A DNA stretch of 34,477 nucleotides from an uncultured Kiritimatiellota bacterium (GTDB lineage: Bacteria; Verrucomicrobiota; Kiritimatiellia; RFP12; DVOR01), in NCBI GenBank assembly GCA_944389945.1, contig CALXOF010000021.1, forward strand, positions 1-34,477. The letters run 5' to 3'. This document shows positions 6,208 to 14,078 of the stretch, one piece after another. Each line of letters begins with the position of its first letter. Within the stretch, counting starts at the first letter, position 1. A model generated the notes under the pieces. The model worked only from the letters and a program-made list of their open reading frames with translations. It made no database searches and was not told the origin of the DNA. Made by a program: the position numbers and the translations under genes.

Positions 6208-7296
6208 ATGCCGTTGAACATCATCCGGGACGACATCACGCGCGTCAAGGCGGATGCCTTGGTGACAGCGGCAAATCAGTGGCTTGCCGGCGGTGGGGGC
6301 GTGGATGGCGCCATCCACCGTGCGGCCGGGCCGGAGCTTCTGGCCGAGTGCGCGAAGTTGGGCGGATGCCCGACGGGCAGCGCGAAAATCACGGGCGCGG
6401 GACGTCTGCCGTGCAAGTTCGTCATTCATGCGGTCGGCCCGGTTTGGGAGGGCGGGAACCAAGGGGAGCGGGAACTTCTGGAGTCGTGTTATCGCGCGGC
6501 GTTGACGCTGGCAGTGAAACACAAGTGCAAGTCCGTCGCCTTCCCGCTCATCTCCTCGGGTGTCTACGGTTATCCCAAGGAAGAGGCGCTGAAGGTGGCG
6601 GTGGAGACCATCGGCGACTTCCTGCGAAAGCATGAGTTGGAGGTGACGCTGGTGCTCTTCGATGCGGCTTCCTTCCAGGCCGGCGGGGCGCGCTTCGCGG
6701 ACATTGCAAGTTACATCGACGACCGTTACGTAGGGGAACATGAGGATCATCTGAACCTTCGGGCCAAGCGCGAATACGAAGCCCATGCCCTTCATTCAGC
6801 CCTTTATGAACAGGATTTGGAGGTTCGTTATCATACGTCGCGCCCAGCCTCACGCCGGCTGACTAAGAAGCAGGAACCCCCGTCTGCCGCAGGGAAGGTG
6901 AGCGCGAGTTTGGAGCCGAAGTCGATGCCATTGGAGACGGTGCTGGGCAAGCTTGCGGAAAGCTTCTCGGAACGGTTGCTACGGCTAATTCGCGAACGCG
7001 GGCTGACGGACGTGGAGGCCTATCGGCGGGCGAACGTGAGCCGAAAGGTCTTCTCCAAAATCCGCAGCAACAAGAACTATCATCCCAGCCGGACGACGGC
7101 CTGCGCCTTTGTCATCGCGCTTGGGCTTTCTGCAGAGGAGGCCCGGGCGCTCCTGCTTTCGGCGGGCTTGGCACTGAGCAACGCCAGCAAGTTCGACCTG
7201 ATCGTGCAGTACTTCATGGAGCGCGGCGAGACCGACGTGCTGGCGGTGAACGAGGCGCTCTTTTCCTTCGGCCAGCCGTTGCTCGGCGGCGCCTGA
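6208..7296 (+). CDS. Macrodomain protein with C-terminal helical (HTH-like) domain
   Basis: Residues 1 to about 170 form a macrodomain: IRDDITRVKADALVTAAN, then the GGGGVDGAIH loop, GSAKITGAG and the ISSGVYGYP loop, all expected in an ADP-ribose pocket. Such domains bind or remove ADP-ribose or O-acetyl-ADP-ribose. After a charged linker (about 180-240), residues about 245-362 form a helical domain with RANVSRKVFSKIRSN, HPSRTTACAFVIALGLS and SNASKFDLIVQYF. This layout resembles an XRE-like helix-turn-helix and, from memory, accompanies macrodomains in many gut bacteria. A strong ribosome site (GAGGAGG) precedes ATG 6208. It is 20 nt behind the GH84 gene and closed by a terminator. Whether it is an enzyme, sensor or DNA-binding regulator is not settled by sequence. 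Confidence 0.88.
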   Translation: MPLNIIRDDITRVKADALVTAANQWLAGGGGVDGAIHRAAGPELLAECAKLGGCPTGSAKITGAGRLPCKFVIHAVGPVWEGGNQGERELLESCYRAALTLAVKHKCKSVAFPLISSGVYGYPKEEALKVAVETIGDFLRKHELEVTLVLFDAASFQAGGARFADIASYIDDRYVGEHEDHLNLRAKREYEAHALHSALYEQDLEVRYHTSRPASRRLTKKQEPPSAAGKVSASLEPKSMPLETVLGKLAESFSERLLRLIRERGLTDVEAYRRANVSRKVFSKIRSNKNYHPSRTTACAFVIALGLSAEEARALLLSAGLALSNASKFDLIVQYFMERGETDVLAVNEALFSFGQPLLGGA

Positions 7297-7325
7297 GTTT
7301 TGGTGCTAGATTTCTTGGAGAAACG

Positions 7326-7354
7326 AAAAATGTCGCCTGGCGGGCGACCTTTTT
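7326..7354 (+). terminator. Intrinsic terminator after the macrodomain gene
   Basis: GTCGCC-TGGCG-GGCGAC (7332-7348) is flanked by AAAAA upstream and TTTTT downstream, so it may act in both directions. It separates the GH84-macrodomain unit from the VWA gene. Confidence 0.85.
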
Positions 7355-7410
7355 CGTCTTGCGATGTCGTATCCTATGGCCATCTTGTTTGACAACCAAA
7401 GGAGAAAGAC

Positions 7411-8064
7411 ATGAACAAGCAGCTGACCGAGATTGTTTTCATCCTCGACCGCAGCGGGTCGATGAGCGGGCTTGAGGCCGACACCATCGGCGGTTACAAC
7501 GCGCTCTTGGCGAAGCAGCGGACCGAGCCTGGCGAGGCGCGCCTCTCCACCGTGCTCTTCAACCACACCACCGAGGTGCTGCACGACCGTGTGGACATCC
7601 GCAACGTGGCCCCGCTGACCGAGCGTGACTACCGCGTGGGCGGCAGCACGGCCCTGCTCGACGCCATCGGCGGCGCCATCGACCACATCGGGCGTATCCA
7701 CAAGTACGCCCGGCCCGAGGACCGGCCTGCGCACACCCTCATCGTCATCGCGACCGATGGGATGGAGAACGCCAGTCGCCGTTACTCCGGGCGGGAGATC
7801 AAGCAGATGATTGAGCGCCAACGCGAGAAGTACGGCTGGGAGTTCCTCTTCCTGGGGGCGAACGTCGATGCCTTCGCGGACGCTGAGCGTATCGGTATCG
7901 ACCGTGACCACGCCACCAATTACCACGCCGACGGCATGGGGCTGAAGGTCTGCTACCGTACGCTCTCAGCCTCTGTCTCGAAGGTCCGTTGCGGCCGCAA
8001 GCTCTCTAAGAAGTGGAAGGAGGTGGTTGTAGCGGACTACGAAAAGCGTAAACCTAATCGGTGA
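7411..8064 (+). CDS. Stand-alone von Willebrand factor A (VWA) domain protein
   Basis: The 217-aa cytosolic protein is essentially one VWA domain. All metal-ion-dependent adhesion site elements are present: DRSGSMS near residue 13, the threonine in GGSTALLDA near 74, and the aspartate in TDGMEN near 115. It should bind a divalent cation and a protein ligand. The C-terminus is basic (RCGRKLSKKWKE, EKRKPNR). AAAGGAG lies 7 nt before ATG 7411. No extended -10 of the local type is seen; TATCCT at 7370-7375 is a weak candidate. The gene lies between two terminators and so forms its own unit beside the macrodomain gene. Stand-alone VWA proteins of this size occur in TerY-like and metal-stress contexts, but no ter genes are here. 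Function unknown. Confidence 0.85.
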   Translation: MNKQLTEIVFILDRSGSMSGLEADTIGGYNALLAKQRTEPGEARLSTVLFNHTTEVLHDRVDIRNVAPLTERDYRVGGSTALLDAIGGAIDHIGRIHKYARPEDRPAHTLIVIATDGMENASRRYSGREIKQMIERQREKYGWEFLFLGANVDAFADAERIGIDRDHATNYHADGMGLKVCYRTLSASVSKVRCGRKLSKKWKEVVVADYEKRKPNR

Positions 8065-8103
8065 CGCGGGGAGGGGAAGTCTGTCGGAAAAAAAGATAAT
8101 CCG

Positions 8104-8137
8104 GCGGCGGGGGCCCAACCACCCCGCCGCTCTTTTC
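8104..8137 (+). terminator. Intrinsic terminator after the VWA gene
   Basis: GCGGCGGGG (8104-8112) pairs with CCCCGCCGC (8122-8130), followed by TCTTTTCT. An A-rich run at 8088-8096 precedes it. Confidence 0.85.
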
Positions 8138-8169
8138 TGTCTATTGCGTTCAGGTGGTTCGGTGGGATT

Positions 8170-8178
8170 TGGTATACT
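8170..8178 (+). promoter_or_regulatory. Extended -10 promoter of dihydroorotase, near-leaderless
   Basis: TGG-TATACT ends only 9 nt before ATG 8188. The predicted start (about 8185) is within a few bases of the initiation codon, and no Shine-Dalgarno sequence exists, so the mRNA is expected to be leaderless or nearly so. Confidence 0.55.
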
Positions 8179-8187
8179 GTCCGTGTC

Positions 8188-9480
8188 ATGAAAAGCGAAA
8201 CACAAAAGGCTCTTTATATTCCGCAGGCGCGGTTGTTGGACCCGGCGAATGGGCGCGACGAGATGGGCGCGCTCTTTGTGGACGCAGAGGGGCGCATCGC
8301 CCCCGTTCCGGAGAAGTTGCCCTCGGCCGCGCGGTTGACGGTCATCGACCGCCCGGGGCTGGTGGTCACGCCCGGTCTTTGCGACGTGCATGTCCACTTC
8401 CGCGATCCGGGTGCGACGGAGGCGGAGGATTTGGTTTCCGGCAGTGCGGCGGCGGCCAATGGCGGTTTCACGCGCGTGGTGACGATGCCGAACACCAATC
8501 CGCCCACCGACACGCCGGACTTGGTGCGGCGCGCGCGGACGGCCCAGACGGCGGTCTCTATTTTTCCCAGCGCGTGCGCGACGGTGGGACGCGCCGGCAA
8601 GGCGTGCGCTCCCGTGGAGGCGTTGGAAGAGGCCGGTGCGGTCGCCTTTACGGACGATGGCGCGATGGTCTCCGACCCCGAGGTGATGCGCGTGGTGATG
8701 CTACGCGCCAAGAAGTTGGGACGGCCGGTCATGGACCATGCCGTGGTGCCGCGCCTCCAGAATGGCGGCATTGTGCGCGACTGTCCCGTGGCGCGGGAGT
8801 TTGATTTGCCGATTTTCCCGCCGGAGGCGGAGGTCGAGGCCGTCCGTGCAGACATTGTCGTTTGCCGGGCCACGGGGTGCGCCCTGCACCTGCAACACCT
8901 TTCCTGCGCGGAGAGCGTGGCATTGGTGCGGGCCGCACGGGCAGAAGGCCTGCCGGTGACCGCCGAGGCCACGCCGCACCATCTGGCCCTTGCGGCTGAG
9001 AACATCCCCGGCAACGACGGCAATTGGCGCATGAACCCGCCGCTTGGTACGCGTGCCGATGTGGAGGCTTTGCGCCAGGGTGTGCTCGATGGCACGCTCA
9101 CCGTCTTCGCCACGGACCATGCGCCCCATGCCCCGGCCACGAAGTCCAAGGGCTTCAAGGCCGCACCCTTTGGCGTCATCGGGTTGGAGACGGCGGTCGG
9201 CGTGACGTGGGACGTGATGGTGCGTCAGTGCGGGATGGCTCCTCTGGCGTGGGCTGCGGCGTGGATCACGGCGCCGAATGCGCTCATCGGTCTGCCGGCT
9301 CCTACTTTGGCCATCGGCGCTCCCGCGGAGCTCGCCATCTTGGCTCCGGACGACGAGTGGACGGTCGGCGAGATTCCCTCGGCCAGCAAGTCCGTCAACA
9401 GCCCCTGGCAGGGCAAGACGATTCGCGGCAGGGCGATTGCCACTTACCGTCGCGGTCGGCTTCGCGCCCCGGCCCTGTGA
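8188..9480 (+). CDS. pyrC: Dihydroorotase
   Basis: The 430-aa protein belongs to the multidomain-type class of dihydroorotases, which interconvert N-carbamoyl-aspartate and dihydroorotate in pyrimidine synthesis. The metal site shows in H68/H70 (DVHVHFRDPG). Further histidines occur in HLQHLS and ATPHHL, and the catalytic Asp310 in ATDHAPH. TMPNTNPPTD is the usual substrate loop. All catalytic residues appear intact, which favours a true enzyme over the inactive PyrC-like partner of aspartate carbamoyltransferase. No other pyr gene is nearby. The start ATG has no ribosome site and sits close behind the promoter. It is followed by the separately promoted his genes. Symbol pyrC is used by family convention. 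Confidence 0.92.
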   Translation: MKSETQKALYIPQARLLDPANGRDEMGALFVDAEGRIAPVPEKLPSAARLTVIDRPGLVVTPGLCDVHVHFRDPGATEAEDLVSGSAAAANGGFTRVVTMPNTNPPTDTPDLVRRARTAQTAVSIFPSACATVGRAGKACAPVEALEEAGAVAFTDDGAMVSDPEVMRVVMLRAKKLGRPVMDHAVVPRLQNGGIVRDCPVAREFDLPIFPPEAEVEAVRADIVVCRATGCALHLQHLSCAESVALVRAARAEGLPVTAEATPHHLALAAENIPGNDGNWRMNPPLGTRADVEALRQGVLDGTLTVFATDHAPHAPATKSKGFKAAPFGVIGLETAVGVTWDVMVRQCGMAPLAWAAAWITAPNALIGLPAPTLAIGAPAELAILAPDDEWTVGEIPSASKSVNSPWQGKTIRGRAIATYRRGRLRAPAL

Positions 9481-9496
9481 AGACGCGCGGCGGGTG

Positions 9497-9505
9497 TGGT
9501 ATACT
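9497..9505 (+). promoter_or_regulatory. Extended -10 promoter of hisCBA
   Basis: TGG-TATACT, identical to the dihydroorotase element, lies 22 nt before ATG 9528. The leader contains GAGGA at 9518-9522. No attenuator or T-box is visible in the short gap. Confidence 0.55.
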
Positions 9506-9527
9506 GTCGCCCGTTTTGAGGATAACA

Positions 9528-10574
9528 ATGAGCCGTATTTGCAAGCATGTCGAGGCATTGGCCGGCTATGTGCCGGGGGAGCAGCCCCATTTCCCGGGGA
9601 TGGTGAAGCTCAACACGAACGAGAATCCCTATCCGCCGTCGCCGAAGGTGGGCGAGGCCCTTGCGGCCTTCGACTGGAAATCCCTGCGTCTTTATCCCGA
9701 CCCGGTTTTCATGCGGGTCCGGGAGATCATTGCGCGCAACGTGGGTTGCCGGCCGAGCCAGGTCTTCGTGGGCAACGGTTCGGACGAGATTCTGGCGCTC
9801 TTCACGCGGGCCTTCGTGGAGGTCGGCGGGACGGTGGGTTATTTCGACCCGACCTATTCGCTCTACTCGGTGCTTGCGGCCATCCGTGACGCGCGCGGCA
9901 AAGCGTTGCCCCTGAACGACGACTTCACCTGTCCCACGCCGCCCAAGGACTTCTCGGACGTCTTTGTGTGGACGAACCCGAACGCGCCGACCTCGCTCTT
10001 GGCCGCGCCCGAGCAAATCGCGGACTTCGCGAAGGGTTATGCGGGCGTGGTGCTGGTGGATGAGGCGTACGCGGACTTCGGCCCGGCCAACTGCATGGCC
10101 TTGGCCACGGCGCCTGACAACGAGAACCTGCTGGTGATGCGGACGCTCTCCAAGAGCTTTTCGCTCGCGGGGTTGCGTTTCGGCTACTGCGTTGGGCCGG
10201 AGCCGCTCATCGAGGCGCTCTACAAGATCAAGGATTCCTACAACATGGACGCGTTGGCGCAGGTCATCGGCGCGGCGGCCCTCGAGGACCTGCCCCACAT
10301 GCGCGCGAACGTCGCGAAGGTGCAGGCCACGCGGGCACGGCTGACGGCGGCGCTTGAGGCGCGCGGCTGGCGCGTCCTGCCCTCGTCCACGAACTTCCTC
10401 TTCGCCCGTCCGCCCGAGCCGACCAAGGCCGCGGACCTCTTTGCGGCCCTGCGCGACCGCCATATCTTCCTGCGCTATTTCCCCGGGCCGCGGACGGGGG
10501 AGTGGATCCGCATCACCGTTGGCTCGGACGCCGAGGTCGACACCCTGCTTGCCGCGCTTGACACCCTTGCCTAA
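9528..10574 (+). CDS. hisC: Histidinol-phosphate aminotransferase
   Basis: The 348-aa PLP enzyme of fold type I converts imidazole-acetol phosphate to histidinol phosphate. Evidence: the N-terminal LNTNENPYPPSP, the PLP phosphate-binding region GNGSDEIL, VWTNPNAPTS, VLVDEAYADF, and the Schiff-base lysine K209 in LSKSFSLAGLRFGY. ATG 9528 has GAGGA 5 nt upstream and begins at the normal family N-terminus. It is followed after 9 nt by hisB, so hisC, hisB and hisA form one operon. The other his genes are not in this window. Confidence 0.95.
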   Translation: MSRICKHVEALAGYVPGEQPHFPGMVKLNTNENPYPPSPKVGEALAAFDWKSLRLYPDPVFMRVREIIARNVGCRPSQVFVGNGSDEILALFTRAFVEVGGTVGYFDPTYSLYSVLAAIRDARGKALPLNDDFTCPTPPKDFSDVFVWTNPNAPTSLLAAPEQIADFAKGYAGVVLVDEAYADFGPANCMALATAPDNENLLVMRTLSKSFSLAGLRFGYCVGPEPLIEALYKIKDSYNMDALAQVIGAAALEDLPHMRANVAKVQATRARLTAALEARGWRVLPSSTNFLFARPPEPTKAADLFAALRDRHIFLRYFPGPRTGEWIRITVGSDAEVDTLLAALDTLA

Positions 10575-10583
10575 GGAGCCCCC

Positions 10584-11168
10584 ATGCGTACCGCCACCAT
10601 TGTCCGCAAGACCCGCGAAACCGACATTTCCCTGAAGCTGAACCTCGATGGCACAGGCGTCTTCTCCGTCGACACGGGAATCGGTTTCTTCAACCACATG
10701 CTGGAGCTCTTCTCCCGCCACTCGCTCATCGACCTGGAGTTGACCTGCAAGGGCGATTTGGACGTGGATTATCACCACACCGTCGAGGATGTTGGGCTGG
10801 CGCTCGGCTCGGCGCTTGACCAAGCGCTCGGCGACCGCCGCGGCATCCGCCGCTATGGCTTCTTCATGCTCCCCATGGACGAGGCCCGCGCGGACGTGCT
10901 TGTCGACCTCGGCGGCCGCCCCTATCTGGTCTGGGACATCTCGCACCCCGAGCAGCATATCCGCGACTTCAATGTGCGCCTCCTGGAGGAGTTCATGCGC
11001 GCCTTCGTCACCAACGCCCGCATGAACCTGCACGTCAAGCAGCCCTACGGCGAAGAGGTCCATCACGTCTACGAGGCCGTCTTCAAAGGCCTTGCCCATG
11101 CCCTGCGCATGGCCGTGGAGCTGGACCCGCGCGACGCGGGCGTCCCCTCCAGCAAGGGGGTGCTGTGA
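10584..11168 (+). CDS. hisB: Imidazoleglycerol-phosphate dehydratase
   Basis: The 194-aa monofunctional enzyme catalyses the manganese-dependent dehydration in histidine synthesis. The paired metal motifs are visible: FFNHMLELFSRH and DYHHTVEDVG in the first half, and EEFMRAFV and EEVHHVYEAVFKGLAHALR in the second. There is no N-terminal phosphatase domain, unlike the bifunctional E. coli HisB. AAGGAG precedes ATG 10584. The stop codon shares a base with the hisA start (TGATG), indicating translational coupling. Confidence 0.95.
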   Translation: MRTATIVRKTRETDISLKLNLDGTGVFSVDTGIGFFNHMLELFSRHSLIDLELTCKGDLDVDYHHTVEDVGLALGSALDQALGDRRGIRRYGFFMLPMDEARADVLVDLGGRPYLVWDISHPEQHIRDFNVRLLEEFMRAFVTNARMNLHVKQPYGEEVHHVYEAVFKGLAHALRMAVELDPRDAGVPSSKGVL

Positions 11169-11893
11169 TGGTCATCCTGCCCGCGATTGACTTGATGGGC
11201 GGTCAGTGCGTACGCCTGCGCCAAGGCCGCGCCGACCAACGCACCGTCTACAACGATGACCCCGTGGCCCAGGCGCGCGCCTTCAAGGAGGCCGGCGCCG
11301 AGCATCTCCACGTGGTTGATCTGGACGGCGCCTTCTCCGGAAAGCCCGCCCACGCCGACCTCATCGCCCGCATCATCCGCGAGTGTGGGTTGAGCGTGGA
11401 GGTCGGCGGCGGCTTGCGCACCGACGAGGCCGTCGAGGCCGTCCTTGCCGCCGGCGTCGCCCGTGCCATCATCGGCACCCGCGCGCTGGAGGACGAGGCC
11501 GCCCTTGGCCGTTGGGTCGCCAAGCATGGCGAACGCATCGCCGTGGGTATCGACGCCCGGGACGGTTTTGTGCAAACCAAAGGTTGGGTCGAGACCTCCG
11601 CCGTGCGCGCCACCGACCTCGCCCGCCGCATGGCCGCGCTCGGCGTGCGTACCATTATCTATACGGACACCGCCACGGATGGTATGCTCGGCGGCCCCAA
11701 TCTCAACGCCTTGGCCGAACTGGCCGACGCCGTGCCGTTGGTCAACGTCATCGCCTCCGGCGGCGTCTCCGCCGCGGAGCACGTGGCCGCCATCCGTGCG
11801 CTTGGTCGGCCTAACCTTTGGGGCGCAATCGTCGGCAAGGCTCTCTACGAGGGTGCCGTCACGTTGCCCCAACTCCTCGCCGCCGCCCGCTGA
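11168..11893 (+). CDS. hisA: ProFAR isomerase (phosphoribosylformimino-AICAR-P isomerase)
   Basis: The 241-aa (beta-alpha)8 barrel carries the two general acid-base aspartates of HisA: D8 in PAIDLMGG and D129 in VGIDARDG. The phosphate-binding loops are VGGGLRT and VIASGGVS, and IYTDTATDGMLGGPN is also typical. ATG 11168 overlaps the hisB stop by one base; the GTG at 11165 is in frame but less likely. A GGGATGG-CTTGCG-CCATCCC hairpin (11894-11913) starts right after the stop codon and could mark the transcript end, though no T-tract follows. Confidence 0.95.
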   Translation: MVILPAIDLMGGQCVRLRQGRADQRTVYNDDPVAQARAFKEAGAEHLHVVDLDGAFSGKPAHADLIARIIRECGLSVEVGGGLRTDEAVEAVLAAGVARAIIGTRALEDEAALGRWVAKHGERIAVGIDARDGFVQTKGWVETSAVRATDLARRMAALGVRTIIYTDTATDGMLGGPNLNALAELADAVPLVNVIASGGVSAAEHVAAIRALGRPNLWGAIVGKALYEGAVTLPQLLAAAR

Positions 11894-11994
11894 GGGATGG
11901 CTTGCGCCATCCCGGAGAACGGAGCGTGCAGGCCCAAAGGGCCAAACCTTCCTCGGCCACAGAGAATGGAGAACGGAACGCCTCTGCGGGGCGA
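11894..11994 (+). repeat. GAGAAC-rich repeat, copy 1, with 3' hairpin
   Basis: After the GGGATGG/CCATCCC hairpin the sequence contains CGGAGAACGG and then AGAGAATGGAGAACGGAACG followed by CCTCTGCGGGGCGAC. The same words recur at 19371-19423 (minus), 24797-24842 and 25309-25347 (minus). No reading frame is supported in 11894-12229. Confidence 0.6.
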
Positions 11995-12035
11995 CGGATG
12001 GGGGCCTTGGAAAAACGGTTAGGCGCGAACCGGAG

Positions 12036-12136
12036 GGCGGCGGTCGCGGTCAGCGGCGAAGCCGCAGAGCGACCGATGGAGCCCGAAATGGTTCGCGCCC
12101 CCTTGCGTCTTTGCGGTCCCAATTTCCCCGGACATT
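12036..12136 (-). repeat. Dispersed ~100-bp repeat, copy 2
   Basis: Read on the minus strand it starts TGTCCGGGGAAA, passes CCGCAAAGACG and contains the same 16-base block TCGCTCTGCGGCTTCG (12057-12072) as copy 1. As at copy 1, it sits just upstream of a promoter and points away from the gene, here htpG. Confidence 0.7.
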
Positions 12137-12178
12137 ATTGCTTGGCTTTGACGAGGGCAAGCGGCGGTTGTCACGGTG

Positions 12179-12187
12179 TGGTATAAT
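12179..12187 (+). promoter_or_regulatory. Consensus extended -10 promoter of htpG operon
   Basis: TGG-TATAAT is a perfect extended -10. The start would be near 12194, leaving a leader of about 36 nt that contains AAAGG before ATG 12230. No -35 with normal spacing and no CIRCE-type inverted repeat was seen. Confidence 0.65.
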
Positions 12188-12229
12188 AAGCTTTCCCTTA
12201 GATAAAAGGGGAAGAAAGGTCTGAAGACT

Positions 12230-14077
12230 ATGGCAAAGACTTGTGCTTTCAAGGCGGAAATCCGGCAGATGCTGGATCTGGTGATTCATTCGCTGTACTC
12301 CAAGAAGGAAATCTTCCTGCGGGAGTTGATCTCGAACGGCAGCGATGCAATCGATCGCGTGAAGTATCTGGCGCTGACGGACAAGACCATCGCGCCGGAG
12401 GCCCCCGAGTGGCAGATCACGCTCCGCGCGGACGCCACGGCCCACACGCTGACCGTTGAGGACAACGGTTTGGGCATGAGCGCGGAGGAAATGGAAGAGG
12501 CTCTGGGCACCATCGCCAAGAGCGGTTCCAAGGCCTTCGCCGAGGCGTTGAAGGCGGGCGAAGAGACGAACATCCCGGAGCTGATCGGCAAGTTCGGCGT
12601 CGGCTTCTATGCGGCTTTCATGGTGGCCGACACGGTGACAGTGGAATCGCTTCGCCGCGGCGAGAACCAGAAGCCCGCGCGCTGGATGAGCGCCGGCGAC
12701 GGGGAGTACACGATGGACGAGGGGACGCGCACCGTGCCCGGCACGGCCATCACGCTCCACCTGCGCGAGGATCAGACGCAGTTCGCCGAGGAGTGGACGT
12801 TGCGTGATTTGGTGCGCCGCTATTCCGACTTCATCGCCTATCCCGTCTACCTAGAGGTGGAGGGGAAGGAGAAGAAGGACGAAGAACGCAAGCCGCTGAA
12901 CACGATGGTCGCCCTCTGGAAGCGTCCAAAGAGCGACGTGAAGCCGGAGGAGTACGAGGCGTTTTACCGTCAGACCCTGCGCGGGGTGGGGGAGCCGTTG
13001 AAGGTGCTCCACATCGCGGCGGAGGGGACGTTGGAATACCGCGCGCTCCTCTTCATCCCGAAGACGGTGGGCATGGAGATGTTGATGCCCGGGAACAAGC
13101 ACGGGCTCTCGCTCTATGTGCGCAACGTCTTCATCGGTGATGAAATCGAGGAACTGACCCCCTCGTGGCTGCGTTTCCTCAAGGGCGTGGTGGACAGCAG
13201 CGACCTGCCGCTGAACGTCTCGCGCGAGATGTTGCAGGACGACGCCATCATCCGCAAGATCCGCGCCGACCTCACCAACCGTGTCCTTAAGGCCCTCGCC
13301 GAGATGGCGAAGGAGAAACCCGAGGACTTCGAGACCTTCACCGTGGCGCTGGGCGATTTCCTCAAGGAAGGCTTCCACTCCGATTGGGAGAACAAGGAGA
13401 AGATCACCGAGTTGATGCGCTTCAAGAACCTCAAGGACGGCAAGTTCACCGGCCTGAAGGCTTACAAAGAGGCGATGCCCGAAGGGCAGAAGGCCATCTA
13501 CATGCTCACGGCCGACACCGAGCAGGCCGCGCGCCAGAGCCCCTGCCTGGAACAGTTGAAGGCCAAGGGCTACGATGTGCTCTTCCTGACGACGCCGGTG
13601 GACCAGTTCATCGCCGGCGAGCTCTATGAGTATGACAAGACGCCGATCGTCTTCGCCGACAAGGGCGACCTGGGGCTCGACGAGGATGAGAAGAAGAAGG
13701 AACTCGAGGCTGCGAAGGAGGCCCTCCAGCCGACGCTCGACGCCTTCTCCAAACAGCTTGAAAAGACCGTCAAGGAAGTGCGCCTGACCTCGCGCCTGAC
13801 CGATTCGCCCTGCTGCCTGGTGCAGGACCCGGAGGCTCTGCCCCCCTCCATGCGCCGCATGATGGAGGCGATGGGCCAGACCGTGCCCGAGGAGAAGCAC
13901 ATCCTGGAACTCAACCCCGACCACCCGCTCATCAAGGCTGTTTCCGCGGAGACCGACGAGACGCGCCGCGCCGACGCCATCGACCTGCTCTATGGGCAGG
14001 CCTGCCTGGCCGAGGGCACGCTCCCGCCCGAACCCGCGCGCTTCAACGCCTTGGTGGCCCAACTGATGAGCCGCTGA
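12230..14077 (+). CDS. htpG: Hsp90 family molecular chaperone HtpG
   Basis: The 615-aa protein has the N-terminal GHKL ATPase domain (1 to about 215): SNGSDAIDR, EDNGLGM, GTIAKSG and IGKFGVGFY form the nucleotide pocket. The middle domain holds the family stretches SLYVRNVFI and LPLNVSREMLQ, and the C-terminal dimerisation domain follows. Length is normal for bacterial Hsp90. AAAGG lies 9 nt before the ATG. The stop codon is one base from the dnaX start, so htpG heads the dnaX-ybaB-recR-rlmN run. This is an uncommon position for a heat-shock chaperone. Confidence 0.96.
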   Translation: MAKTCAFKAEIRQMLDLVIHSLYSKKEIFLRELISNGSDAIDRVKYLALTDKTIAPEAPEWQITLRADATAHTLTVEDNGLGMSAEEMEEALGTIAKSGSKAFAEALKAGEETNIPELIGKFGVGFYAAFMVADTVTVESLRRGENQKPARWMSAGDGEYTMDEGTRTVPGTAITLHLREDQTQFAEEWTLRDLVRRYSDFIAYPVYLEVEGKEKKDEERKPLNTMVALWKRPKSDVKPEEYEAFYRQTLRGVGEPLKVLHIAAEGTLEYRALLFIPKTVGMEMLMPGNKHGLSLYVRNVFIGDEIEELTPSWLRFLKGVVDSSDLPLNVSREMLQDDAIIRKIRADLTNRVLKALAEMAKEKPEDFETFTVALGDFLKEGFHSDWENKEKITELMRFKNLKDGKFTGLKAYKEAMPEGQKAIYMLTADTEQAARQSPCLEQLKAKGYDVLFLTTPVDQFIAGELYEYDKTPIVFADKGDLGLDEDEKKKELEAAKEALQPTLDAFSKQLEKTVKEVRLTSRLTDSPCCLVQDPEALPPSMRRMMEAMGQTVPEEKHILELNPDHPLIKAVSAETDETRRADAIDLLYGQACLAEGTLPPEPARFNALVAQLMSR

Positions 14078-14078
14078 C

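Noticed and set aside
11894..12229. A hidden small gene between hisA and htpG
   Set aside because: All short frames run through repeat sequence shared with other gaps, in differing frames, and none has a supported start.
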